The notes beneath the pieces are model-generated. The model was not told the origin of the DNA and searched no databases. It saw nothing but the letters and a program-made list of their open reading frames with translations. Positions 8,497 to 16,490 of a stretch of DNA of 64,000 bases are shown here, in pieces. A program made the translations under genes and the position numbers. This stretch comes from Maritalea sp049801075 (GTDB lineage: Bacteria; Pseudomonadota; Alphaproteobacteria; Rhizobiales; Devosiaceae). How positions within the stretch are numbered: the stretch's first letter is position 1; every line of letters starts with the position of its first letter. Where the stretch lies: positions 496,001 through 560,000 of the forward strand of contig NZ_JBNAGG010000002.1 in NCBI RefSeq assembly GCF_049801075.1, written 5' to 3'.

Positions 8497-9321
8497 CTAG
8501 AAAATACTAAATTCGATGTAATCACAATTCATGTGCAAAGTGATTGATTTCCAAGAGAACAGATATTCATCCTCATCTAATTTAGAACAATTGAGAAATC
8601 CATCTGAAGCATTCGGATCTTTATTTGTAATGATTTTTTGTGAATGATAATTCCAAAATGGGCCGAAATCGCCCGAACTGTCAATTTCAAACCTACTAAT
8701 GTTTGTAATGCCGCAAGGTCCCTGCGGTCCGTCCTGCTTAACCACCCAAGTGTTGCCACCATTTAGAGATGTAAAAGTCTGCTCATACGTGTGTGTGGAT
8801 ACACTACAAGTTCGGGTTGCTATGTCGAGTGAAGCTTCAATCGTTTCTAAATATTTGTCTTTGCTTGGATTTTCACAGAACGCAGAAAATGTTTCGATTG
8901 GAAGCCTTATGTCCTGCAGTTCTTCAATCGATTTCGTCGATAGAGCTTCAGTATATTCGGTTGGATCGATATCAGGTAGGTTAGGTACCCGTTCCTCTCT
9001 CAACGCTGAATTTAACTCGTTCATGTATTCACATGCTTCTAACGGCTGTTTAGGGTTGGCTTCCAAGGCCTTAAGTTGACTAGCCACTGCAGCTTCATAA
9101 TCCGTCTGACTAAGCTTCGGACGAACTGATGTTTGTACAAATTCGCAGTCGATTAGATTAGCTCTTTTCGTGCAAAAGTAAGTTAAAGATTGTTTTTGCT
9201 CCTCTGCGTATACTTTTCCGGCAGTCGGTGCATTTTGTGCAGAGACGGATAAGCAAGTGGATAGAAAAACTACTAGTGAGTTGGACACCAATTTTGTTGT
9301 TTTTGCGTTTAGGATTATCAT
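8497..9321 (-). CDS. Secreted hypothetical protein, AT-rich orphan
   Basis: A 274-residue protein that I do not recognise. From the ATG at 9321 it starts with a signal peptide (basic start, hydrophobic core, cleavage near SVSAQ), so it is probably periplasmic. The mature part has about eight cysteines (for example CTKRANLIDC, ACEYMN, FCENP, RTCSV, GPCGI, LNCSK, HMNC), consistent with disulphides. By eye base composition is AT-richer than both neighbours and it stands alone between longer gaps, which suggests a recent arrival. An upstream GTG at 9375 would disrupt the signal peptide and is not preferred. Confidence 0.55.
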   Translation of the reverse strand: MIILNAKTTKLVSNSLVVFLSTCLSVSAQNAPTAGKVYAEEQKQSLTYFCTKRANLIDCEFVQTSVRPKLSQTDYEAAVASQLKALEANPKQPLEACEYMNELNSALREERVPNLPDIDPTEYTEALSTKSIEELQDIRLPIETFSAFCENPSKDKYLETIEASLDIATRTCSVSTHTYEQTFTSLNGGNTWVVKQDGPQGPCGITNISRFEIDSSGDFGPFWNYHSQKIITNKDPNASDGFLNCSKLDEDEYLFSWKSITLHMNCDYIEFSIF

Positions 9322-9568
9322 CTTTAACCGCCGTAGCCGGAAAACTAACTTTTGAATAGGATTTAGAAAATCCACCTATGTTACACTAGTCATTTGTGTG
9401 CGATTAAGCTAGCATCACCCATGGTTGGCAGAACACCAAGGCGTCGCTGCTCCGGGTTCGGAGTGCTAAATCTGCCATAATTCACGCACTGCATTTGGGT
9501 TTTATATTCAATGCCGCGTCGTTAAGTCAGCGACCAACGACATTCGATGCGGCAGCTAGGAATGTAAA

Positions 9569-10111
9569 ATGTCAAAGCAAGCCATTCCGCTTTATGCAGC
9601 GGATATTTCTCAATTTTCTCGCAGTTTAGCCAAGCAATTGAGCCAGGACGAGGCGGTGCCGAGCCATCTCAGCTTGATGAATATGCTGGCGCGGGCGGCG
9701 GGGTTTCGCAATTTCCAACATATGAAGGCGGCGCATAAGTCTGGCCAGAAAATGGCCGATGGGGCGGAGGCCGCGCAGATTGATCATGCGTTGGTGTCGC
9801 GCTGTTTGCAGCATATTGATGCGGATGGGGTGATGCACCGCTGGCCCTCGCGCCGACGGGTGCAGGAGACTTGCATTTGGTTGTTTTGGGCGGTGCTGCC
9901 CAAAGGGGAGCATTTGCATGAGCGTGGGGTGAATGCGCTTCTGGATCAGGTGCACAGTTTCGGCGATGCGGCGCTGTTGCGGCGGATGATGGTTGGATTG
10001 GGTTTGCTGACCCGCAATCGCGATGGATCTGATTATTTGCGGGTGGAGCAGAAGCCACCTTCAGAAGCATTGGAGTTGATCCGGCGGGTTAAGGCGCGGC
10101 GAGGGGCTTAG
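9569..10111 (+). CDS. DUF2087 domain protein
   Basis: A 180-residue soluble protein. The C-terminal half (about 85-165) matches DUF2087: a WPS-x-RR segment, a helix around LHERGVNALLDQVHSFGD, and the closing LLTRNRDGSDYLRVE. DUF2087 is often fused to or encoded with transcription regulators and is probably nucleic-acid or regulator related. The N-terminal half contains an LS-x-LNMLARAAGFRNFQHMKA-type segment seen in small alphaproteobacterial proteins of unknown role. AGGAA precedes the ATG. No operon partner. Confidence 0.7.
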   Translation: MSKQAIPLYAADISQFSRSLAKQLSQDEAVPSHLSLMNMLARAAGFRNFQHMKAAHKSGQKMADGAEAAQIDHALVSRCLQHIDADGVMHRWPSRRRVQETCIWLFWAVLPKGEHLHERGVNALLDQVHSFGDAALLRRMMVGLGLLTRNRDGSDYLRVEQKPPSEALELIRRVKARRGA

Positions 10112-10136
10112 AGGTCCGTCACTGGTGGTGAATTGG

Positions 10137-10672
10137 CCCCGGATCAAGTCCGGGGCGGCCGCGGGGGTAGGCGTTTGTTGTTCTACCACACCTCCCCAGG
10201 GCGGGGGACGCCTTATGTCTGCGTTTCAGGCGCGCCTACTATCACACACAACGTCATTGTCGGGCTTGACCCGACAATCCAAGATGTGGGTCCATTCTTT
10301 GCGGTTGTAGTATTTTGCTCTGAGACGCCCGTTTGGCCAAATCTTCATGGACCCTCGGGTCAAGCCCGAGGGAGATGTTGGGGGGAAGTCTGCCGATTTT
10401 CTTGGTGGTCATTCCCGCGAAGGCGGGAATACAGGTGCGAATTTCTATTTGCTTTGTGCGTCTTGGGTTGTTCACGTCTGGATCCCCGGGTCAAGCCCGA
10501 GGATGACGCGGGGTTTGGGGGTGGTGAAGCGGAAAGATGTTTGTTTCGTGCCGCGCTTTGTCGTGAAATGGATTGCAAGATCAAGTCTTGCAATGACGGT
10601 GGGAAAAGATGCTTCTTCCGAAAACGGGCTGTTTTGCGGTGTGCTGGAATTGGCCCCGGATCAGGTCCGGGG
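10137..10672. repeat. Cluster of seven intergenic palindromes
   Basis: This gene-free spacer holds palindromes at 10137-10155, 10256-10278, 10352-10372, 10484-10502, 10572-10594 and 10654-10672. Five of these have a TCAAG/CTTGA centre and the last has TCAGG; arms range from CCCCGGA to ATTGTCGGG and ATTGCAAGA. An unrelated palindrome at 10411-10430 reads ATTCCCGC-GAAG-GCGGGAAT. Flanks such as ATGGA on one side and (AT)GACG on the other are shared. No gene is seen between 10112 and 10699. Confidence 0.8.
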
Positions 10673-10699
10673 TGGCCGAATGGAGGCTGCTGGTGGGGT

Positions 10700-11242
10700 C
10701 TACTCAAATCCCTGCGCTTTGTAATCCTCCAGCAATTGCTCATACCAGCTTTTGCTGAATTTGATTACGTCGAGGCCGTAGCGCATGGTGGCGAGTTGGA
10801 AGAAGGCCATTTTTTGGAATTGGGCCGGGACTTTTGAGAGGTCTTGGGCGTGGAGCATGGTTTCGAGTGCGGCGATCCAATTGTCGGCTTCGTCGATGTG
10901 GAGCTGGATGTGCGGGGCGACGTCACCTTCTATGTGACCAAAATAGAAGAGGCGCAGCATGCTTTCGTCTTTGGTTTTGAAAACGGCGACGGGTTCGCTG
11001 ATCCAATCCTGAAAGGCTTTTGCGCCTTTGGCTGTGCGCGAATAGACTTTGCGCACGCGTTTGCCTTTGGCCTCCTGCCGCACTGTGACCAGATTTGCCC
11101 GCTCCAGCTTTTGCAGGGCCGGGTGGATGGAACCGAACGATGTGTTGTAAAACATAGCGGTGGACTGCTCCATCGTTTTTTTCAGATCGTATAATGTGGC
11201 GTCTTGGAAGGCCAGCAGGCCAAGAATGATCTTATCTTGCAT
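10700..11242 (-). CDS. PadR-family transcriptional regulator
   Basis: A 180-residue regulator. Residues 1-75 form the PadR winged helix (ILGLLAFQDATLYDLKKTME; SFGSIHPALQKLERANLV; a wing with RKVYSRTAKG), and the C-terminal part is the Vir-like dimerisation helix bundle. Its start overlaps the stop of the upstream hydrolase gene by one base (TGATG), so it is co-transcribed with it. A perfect 19-bp palindrome in front of the hydrolase gene is the obvious operator, giving a self-regulated operon. The ligand is unknown. Confidence 0.85.
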   Translation of the reverse strand: MQDKIILGLLAFQDATLYDLKKTMEQSTAMFYNTSFGSIHPALQKLERANLVTVRQEAKGKRVRKVYSRTAKGAKAFQDWISEPVAVFKTKDESMLRLFYFGHIEGDVAPHIQLHIDEADNWIAALETMLHAQDLSKVPAQFQKMAFFQLATMRYGLDVIKFSKSWYEQLLEDYKAQGFE

Positions 11243-12429
11243 CAGCTTTTATGTTGCATGAGTTCGGTGCCCTCAACTTGGGTCATTTCACCCTGATTGC
11301 GCAAGGTGGAATTGAAGAACTCAACAAGGGATTGATTGAGGCTGCTGCGCATCATTTGATAGTCAACTGGCCCCAACATGTCGAAGAATTTCAGGAATGA
11401 GATTTCATTCAAATCGCTGAAATTCATGTGGGCTGCGCCATCAAACACCAATTCGCACCCGTTGGTGGATTTGGCGATTTGTTGGTTCACCCAAGACATA
11501 TCTGACTTTACGCCCGCTTGATCGTTGGCATTGCCATAGGCGAAGCAGAATGCACCAGCGGGGTTTTCCGCGATGGACCATGTAAAAGCAGGGCCGTCCA
11601 TGCTGAATGACGCGCTGACGCGATCATCTTGCATGTTCATGTGGGTAGCCACGGCACCACCGAAGGAATGGCCGAAATAGCCGATTTTATCGAGGTCTAA
11701 TGTGCCTGAGATGGTGGTGGAGATGGCACCAGATTGCAGCGCAGGGAGTTGGTCCAACACCAGCTTGTTATTGTCGATCCAGTCTTGGAACTGGCCGCTA
11801 ATTTCGCCAAAGGCTTCGGTTTCGAGCGCGTGCATGGTGGTTGTCCACTCGTCCATCGAATTGGTTCGGCGCAAAGCGTCATAGCCTTCGGCTTGGCGGG
11901 TGAGCAGCGTTTTTGCGACTTCCGGCGGATAGTTGGCCACATCTTCTGACTTGAGGGTTGGCTCATCGCCCCTAAAGGCAACAAGGCTGTGGCCCGGGTG
12001 GCTGATGGCCATGACCATATAGCCCTGGCTGGCCAATTCGATCACCTGATGACTGTTTTGTCCTGCGTACATGCCATGGCCATGGTTGAAGATGATCACA
12101 GGATGCGAACCAGCGACGGCTTTGGCACCGATATAGGCGGGGAGCGGTCGATCATCTTGCATCGCAGCCTCTGGCGCACCAAAGCTTTTCGCCATTTGGG
12201 CAGCGAGGGTTTTGGGCATGACAGGTGGCTGCTGGTCGGTCTTTTCTGTTGCGGGGTAGAAGATTTGTACATCCACCCAGCGGTCACCCTGTTCAAGATT
12301 GGTGCGTTGATAACCGACGAGGTGCGGGCCTGATGGGGCAGGCAGCGCGGGTTGCAACATATTCAGGATGAGAAGGACGCCGCCTACGATCAAAATGATG
12401 GAGATGGCGATAAACCAAAGCTGTTTCAT
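11242..12429 (-). CDS. Membrane-anchored alpha/beta hydrolase (PAF-acetylhydrolase-like)
   Basis: A 395-residue serine hydrolase with an N-terminal membrane anchor (about residues 5-25). The nucleophile elbow is GHSFGG, the oxyanion strand is VIIFNHGHG, and a histidine in GAAHMNF late in the chain would complete the triad. The layout resembles platelet-activating-factor acetylhydrolase/dienelactone-hydrolase-like lipases of bacterial periplasm. The ATG at 12429 is chosen because GGAG lies 7 bases upstream; a longer frame from 12486 crosses the operator. It forms an operon with the PadR regulator. Confidence 0.75.
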   Translation of the reverse strand: MKQLWFIAISIILIVGGVLLILNMLQPALPAPSGPHLVGYQRTNLEQGDRWVDVQIFYPATEKTDQQPPVMPKTLAAQMAKSFGAPEAAMQDDRPLPAYIGAKAVAGSHPVIIFNHGHGMYAGQNSHQVIELASQGYMVMAISHPGHSLVAFRGDEPTLKSEDVANYPPEVAKTLLTRQAEGYDALRRTNSMDEWTTTMHALETEAFGEISGQFQDWIDNNKLVLDQLPALQSGAISTTISGTLDLDKIGYFGHSFGGAVATHMNMQDDRVSASFSMDGPAFTWSIAENPAGAFCFAYGNANDQAGVKSDMSWVNQQIAKSTNGCELVFDGAAHMNFSDLNEISFLKFFDMLGPVDYQMMRSSLNQSLVEFFNSTLRNQGEMTQVEGTELMQHKS

Positions 12430-12461
12430 AAGGTTTCTCCAAAAGCAAAACTGGATCTTAT

Positions 12462-12480
12462 ATATATCTAGTAGATATAT
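12462..12480. promoter_or_regulatory. Perfect 19-bp palindrome, putative PadR operator
   Basis: ATATATCTA-G-TAGATATAT is a perfect inverted repeat of two 9-base arms around one base, 33 bases upstream of the hydrolase ATG. It lies in the promoter region of the hydrolase-padR operon and is the natural target for the dimeric PadR protein encoded there. Confidence 0.65.
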
Positions 12481-12562
12481 TTGCAATAGGGGTGTTGGTT
12501 TTGTTTTTTTGGGGATGGGGCGTGAAGGCGCGGGTGAGCTTTACATGACTGTGGCTGCGTGG

Positions 12563-12744
12563 CCCCGGATCAACTCCGGGGCGGCGGGAGTGGAATGGCA
12601 AACGGGAAAAGAGTTGGCTTCGTGCTGTGTGTTGTCGTGAAATGGATTGCAAGATCAAGTCTTGCAATGACGTGGCGGAACGTGGTGTCGCACGGGTGCG
12701 TATAAATCGGGCGCTGCATGGATTACCGGGTCAAGCCCGGTAAT
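12563..12744. repeat. Three TCAA(G/C)-loop palindromes
   Basis: Palindromes at 12563-12581 (CCCCGGA arms, TCAAC centre), 12646-12668 (ATTGCAAGA arms, TCAAG) and 12722-12744 (ATTACCGGG arms, TCAAG). The second is nearly identical to the copy at 10572-10594, including flanks. No gene lies between the hydrolase promoter and metA. Confidence 0.78.
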
Positions 12745-12792
12745 GACGTTGAGGAGTGGGATGTTCCAACTTTAACTCGGGGTGCCAATGGC

Positions 12793-12884
12793 GGGGGTGC
12801 CGGGGACGGGAGCGATAGCGACCGGTGGCGGCTAGAAAAGAGCCGGGGGTGCCGGGGACGGGAGCGATAGCGACCGGTGGCGGC
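12793..12884 (-). repeat. Two tandem copies of the 40-bp GC-rich repeat
   Basis: 12793-12832 and 12845-12884 are essentially identical, reading GGGGGTGCCGGGGACGGGAG on the plus strand and ending in GGTGGCGGC. They are the reverse complement of the units at 944-1034 and about 1660. Confidence 0.75.
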
Positions 12885-12932
12885 AATAATAAAAGAGCCA
12901 AGCAAATGCTTTTAAAACAAATGCTTGGCTCT
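12885..12932 (-). terminator. Intrinsic terminator of metA
   Basis: On the minus strand an 11-bp stem AGAGCCAAGCA/TGCTTGGCTCT (12922-12932 with 12894-12904) is followed directly by TTTTATTATT. It lies 24 bases after the metA stop. Confidence 0.8.
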
Positions 12933-12955
12933 AATGTCTCGAGATTTGATTCAGC

Positions 12956-13870
12956 TTATTTGGTGCCGATTTTGTTTAGGTCATATTCGGTTGTTTGATA
13001 AAGCTGATTGATCCAGTTGCCGAACAACAGATAGGCGTGAGAACGCCAGCGGTTTAGGGGCTCTTGGGTTATGTCGTCGTTTGGGAACGTGTTGACGGGG
13101 GGCGGCGTGTCGAGGCCGGCTTCTTTGTCCCGCAAATATTCTTCCACCAGTGATTTATGGTCATATTCCAAATGGTTCAGCATGAAGAGCTGACGATGAT
13201 CTGGATCGTTGAGGAGGCAGAGGCCGACTTCTTTTGAATTGATCAGCACCTCCAAATTGTCTGGCACGGACGCATGGTCAATATCATTGATGCGGGAGAC
13301 GGGGATGGCGAAATCGTCTGAGAAGCCCAACAGATATGGCGAAGCGTGGGTTGCCGCTTGGTGGCGGTAGACGCCAAATGCTTTTTTCGGGCGGCGGAAG
13401 CGCTGGACATTGTAGAAATGGTGCAAGGCAGCTTGCGCACCCCAGCAGACAAACATGGTGGTGTGCACATTGGTGCGCGTCCAGTTCATGATGTCGACCA
13501 TCTCGTCCCAATAGCCAACATCTTTGAAATCGAGATGGGCGATGGGGGCGCCAGTGACGATGAAGCCGTCGAATTTACGATCTTTGACTTCATCCCACGT
13601 TTGGTAGAACGCTTCGAGGTGATCTTGCGCCACATTTTTGGATTGGTGGTTTGAAATGCGCACCAAGGTCAAATCAACTTGCAACGGTGTTGCGCCAATC
13701 AGGCGGGCGAACTGGGTTTCCGTGCGCTCTTTATTGGGCATCAGATTGAGCAAGCCAATTTGTAGCGGGCGTATATCCTGGGTGGCGGCGCGGGTTTCGT
13801 CCATCACCATGATGCCCTCATCTTCCAAAATTTGACGCGCGGGCAAATGATTAGGAATCTTGATGGGCAT
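12956..13870 (-). CDS. metA: Homoserine O-acyltransferase MetA
   Basis: A 304-residue cytosolic enzyme that acylates L-homoserine with an acyl-CoA, the first step from homoserine to methionine. The nucleophile is C142 in FVCWGAQAA; H233 and E235 (NHLEY) complete the triad, matching the usual H235/E237 positions. Residue 111, known to separate acetyl-CoA (Glu) from succinyl-CoA (Gly) users, is alanine here (TGAPIA), so the acyl donor is not certain; the small side chain suggests succinyl. Only 59 bases separate it from the upstream gene and I see no SAM riboswitch there. A strong terminator follows. Confidence 0.9.
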   Translation of the reverse strand: MPIKIPNHLPARQILEDEGIMVMDETRAATQDIRPLQIGLLNLMPNKERTETQFARLIGATPLQVDLTLVRISNHQSKNVAQDHLEAFYQTWDEVKDRKFDGFIVTGAPIAHLDFKDVGYWDEMVDIMNWTRTNVHTTMFVCWGAQAALHHFYNVQRFRRPKKAFGVYRHQAATHASPYLLGFSDDFAIPVSRINDIDHASVPDNLEVLINSKEVGLCLLNDPDHRQLFMLNHLEYDHKSLVEEYLRDKEAGLDTPPPVNTFPNDDITQEPLNRWRSHAYLLFGNWINQLYQTTEYDLNKIGTK

Positions 13871-13929
13871 TGGAGTACTCCGATTAGAGATTATGAGGTT
13901 TTTTGGTTTAGGCGGTTATGAAAGATTGA

Positions 13930-14823
13930 TCAAGCTTTGTTGCGATTTGTGATGGCAGCCGCCATCATCGCATCAAAATCTTTCAAATCTCGCATGGTGG
14001 CCAGGTCAGCGGCTTCAATGATGTAGCCGTGCTGGTCAGCAATTTGCTGATAAAGGGGCAAGCGATGGCGAAGGGCCGTGGAAAACACCCAGATCATAAA
14101 GGCGTCTGGGTCGACATCCTGATCATGGGCAATCTTATTCTCTTGCTTGAATTGCTGCCACTTCTGGTCGAGCAATTTCGGCGCGTAATACATCGGCTTT
14201 GGCGCTTTTTTGAAACGCGCAATTAGTTTTTCTTCGTCCTCTTCTGTGCCGCGAATATAGAGCAGCGCGGATGAACCTGTTACGGCTTCTAAGACGGGGT
14301 CTTGCGGGTCATCAAGGTCGATCACTTCGCAGAATGAGCCTGAGCTATCCGCAATGAAATGATCATAGCCATAGAGGCGCTTGGCGCGGTCTATGAAGTA
14401 TGGGGTATCCAACATGGCAGAGATTTCTGCCTGGCGATGCTGGGCTTGGCGGCGCTTATATTCGTCGAACGGGATGCCACCCAATTCTGGGTTGCCGGGC
14501 TTGCCAAGATAGGTCGAGAGGGGTGAGAGATTATTGAAGGTAATGTTCGAGCCAATATAAATGCTGTCTGTGCGCAGCAGGTTGGCCAAAAACGGATCCT
14601 TCATGGCGCATTGCTTAAAATTATCAACAATGTGCTCGCCCATATAGCGGGTGCCAATGCGGTAATCGACTGAATAGTGGAACCAATTCTGATCGCGTAA
14701 TTTGTTGGCGAAATGGGTTTTGCCCACGCCCGACATGCCAAATGCAGTGATGCATTTGCGCGGCGCATTCAAAAACTCATCTGGCGAATTGAAAATCATC
14801 TTGGTGGTTCCATTGTTGCTCAT
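13930..14823 (-). CDS. P-loop NTPase of unknown function
   Basis: A 297-residue soluble protein with Walker A at residues 29-37 (GMSGVGKTH), after a short beta strand; the overall pattern resembles small kinase-like or zeta-toxin-like P-loop proteins, with IADSSGS around residue 160 as a possible Walker B/acceptor region. I do not recognise a named family. It lies just upstream of metA on the same strand (59-base gap) and divergent from flgE. An alternative start at residue 9 is possible. Function not inferred. Confidence 0.6.
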   Translation of the reverse strand: MSNNGTTKMIFNSPDEFLNAPRKCITAFGMSGVGKTHFANKLRDQNWFHYSVDYRIGTRYMGEHIVDNFKQCAMKDPFLANLLRTDSIYIGSNITFNNLSPLSTYLGKPGNPELGGIPFDEYKRRQAQHRQAEISAMLDTPYFIDRAKRLYGYDHFIADSSGSFCEVIDLDDPQDPVLEAVTGSSALLYIRGTEEDEEKLIARFKKAPKPMYYAPKLLDQKWQQFKQENKIAHDQDVDPDAFMIWVFSTALRHRLPLYQQIADQHGYIIEAADLATMRDLKDFDAMMAAAITNRNKA

Positions 14824-14878
14824 CCGGTCTTAGCGGGTTTCGCAATGGCGCTCAAGTCACTGATGGTGCTGGCGGTTC

Positions 14879-14910
14879 GGCAAATTTGCCGCGGCTGGGC
14901 AAAAATTGCC
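14879..14910. promoter_or_regulatory. Two GGCA-N-TGCC palindromes (putative FlbD enhancer of flgE)
   Basis: GGCAAATTTGCC (14879-14890, perfect palindrome) and GGCAAAAATTGCC (14898-14910) have centres about 19.5 bp apart, close to two helical turns. They lie about 90-115 bp upstream of the flgE sigma-54 promoter, the standard position for an enhancer of a NtrC-family activator such as FlbD. Confidence 0.6.
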
Positions 14911-14994
14911 CCTTATCTGGTAAAAGATTCCGCTTTAATGGCCGGATTTATGGTTATCGAACTATTAAAATCAATTAAATCAATGAGTTAAAAG

Positions 14995-15011
14995 TTGGCA
15001 TCCCTTTTGCA
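14995..15011 (+). promoter_or_regulatory. Sigma-54 promoter of flgE
   Basis: TTGGCATCCCTTTTGCA has the -24 GG and -12 GC separated by exactly ten bases and near-consensus flanks (TGGCA, TTTGCA). It lies 49 bp before the flgE ATG. Confidence 0.75.
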
Positions 15012-15059
15012 TTACTAAAGGTGGATTTCGATGTCCGCATCGACAGTAAGGAGAAACAA

Positions 15060-16433
15060 ATGGGTATCTATGGGGCGCTATCCACTGCAGTAACCGGGCT
15101 TCAAGCTCAGTCATTTGCGTTGGAGCATATCTCAGGCAATATCGCCAACTCGCAAACGACGGCCTACAAACGAATTGAGACCGACTTTGTTGATTTGATT
15201 CCAGATGCACCGGTTAGCCGTCAGGTTGCTGGGGCGGTGATGGCTCAGTCGCGTGCAACGAACGATTTGCAGGGCGATGTGACCACTGCGGGTCGAAACA
15301 CCTACATGGCGATCAATGGCGATGGCTTTTTTGTTGTTGAACAAAAGATCGGCACCAATGATGGCAATGCAGTGTTTGGTGGGACGGATTTTTACACCCG
15401 TCGTGGCGACTTTGACGTGGATAAAGAGGGTTATCTGGTCAATGGTTCGAATGCCTATCTTAAAGGGCTGCCTATTGATAGTGTGACGGGCAACGTGGCC
15501 GGTTCTGTGCCTGAAGTGATCCAGCTCGACAACGCCTTTTTGCCCGCGCAACGGACTGCGGTGTTCAATTATCAGCTGAACTTGCCGCAATTGCCAAAGA
15601 ATGCTGGCTATGACCCGGTCAACACAAACTCAGAGCTTTTGGATTCTGGCGATTATACGGATGATCCGACCACAGGCGGTGGCGGCTTTGTGACAGCCAA
15701 CGAAAGCGACAAGTTCCTCGCTGACTCGATTGCAGGCGGGGCGATCACTGTTTATGCGGAAAACGGTGCGCCAGCTAACGTGCAACTGCGCTGGGCCAAG
15801 ACAGACTCATATGCAAATGGCGGCCAAGATACTTGGAATCTATTCTATCAATCGGATGCAGATGCCACCGGCACTGATCCACAGTGGCAGAATGTCGGCA
15901 CCGACTATGTGTTCGGCACCAACGGTTCTTTGTCCCCCACCATCTCATCGGTAAACCTGACTGGTCTTACAATTGATGGGATCAATATTGGCGATGTGAC
16001 CTTACAGCATGGCAATAACGGCGTGACACAATTTGCGGATCCAAACGGCACCACCGAAGTGACCAAGCTTTCGCAAAATGGTTATCCTGCTGGTGAATTT
16101 GTGTCAGTTGAAGTGAACCGGGAAGGCCGGATTGTTGCAAACTATTCCAACGGTAAAAAGGTGGAACTGGCGCAAGTGGTGACGGCGAACTTCAACGCGG
16201 TCAATGAACTTAAGCGTTATGATGGCGGACTTTATTCTGCGACATCAGAGTCAGGCACACCCATCTTGGATATCGATGGCAACGTGACCGGCGCGGCGCT
16301 GGAGCAGTCGAACACCGATATTTCGGAAGAATTCACCAAATTGATTGTGACGCAGCAAGCTTATTCGGCTGGCACACGGATTGTGACCAGCTCGGACGAG
16401 ATGCTGCAAGAAGCATTGAACATGGTGAGATAA
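15060..16433 (+). CDS. flgE: Flagellar hook protein FlgE
   Basis: A 457-residue subunit of the extracellular hook, exported by the flagellar type III system. The N-terminus has the rod/hook signature (ALSTAVTGLQAQSFALEHIS... NIANSQTTAYKR), the middle is the hook domain D1/D2, and the C-terminus the conserved Flg_bbr_C helix (TKLIVTQQAYSAGTRIVTSS). Start at 15060 is fixed by AAGGAG 7 bases upstream; an in-frame GTG at 15021 would add 13 atypical residues. First gene of flgE-flgK-flgL, driven by a sigma-54 promoter. Confidence 0.93.
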   Translation: MGIYGALSTAVTGLQAQSFALEHISGNIANSQTTAYKRIETDFVDLIPDAPVSRQVAGAVMAQSRATNDLQGDVTTAGRNTYMAINGDGFFVVEQKIGTNDGNAVFGGTDFYTRRGDFDVDKEGYLVNGSNAYLKGLPIDSVTGNVAGSVPEVIQLDNAFLPAQRTAVFNYQLNLPQLPKNAGYDPVNTNSELLDSGDYTDDPTTGGGGFVTANESDKFLADSIAGGAITVYAENGAPANVQLRWAKTDSYANGGQDTWNLFYQSDADATGTDPQWQNVGTDYVFGTNGSLSPTISSVNLTGLTIDGINIGDVTLQHGNNGVTQFADPNGTTEVTKLSQNGYPAGEFVSVEVNREGRIVANYSNGKKVELAQVVTANFNAVNELKRYDGGLYSATSESGTPILDIDGNVTGAALEQSNTDISEEFTKLIVTQQAYSAGTRIVTSSDEMLQEALNMVR

Positions 16434-16490
16434 TTGAGCTGGGGCGGTTTAACCGCCGCCCCTTTAAATTGATGCGCTAAAGGGTGACCT

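Noticed and set aside
13871..13929. SAM-II riboswitch in front of metA
   Set aside because: The gap to the upstream gene is only 59 bases and shows no pseudoknot-type stem; metA is probably transcribed with its neighbour.
14941..14995. CtrA boxes upstream of flgE (TTAAAATCAATTAA and TTAAATCAATGAGTTAA)
   Set aside because: Spacings are N6 and N9, not N7, in an AT-rich stretch; the sigma-54 promoter right after explains expression.
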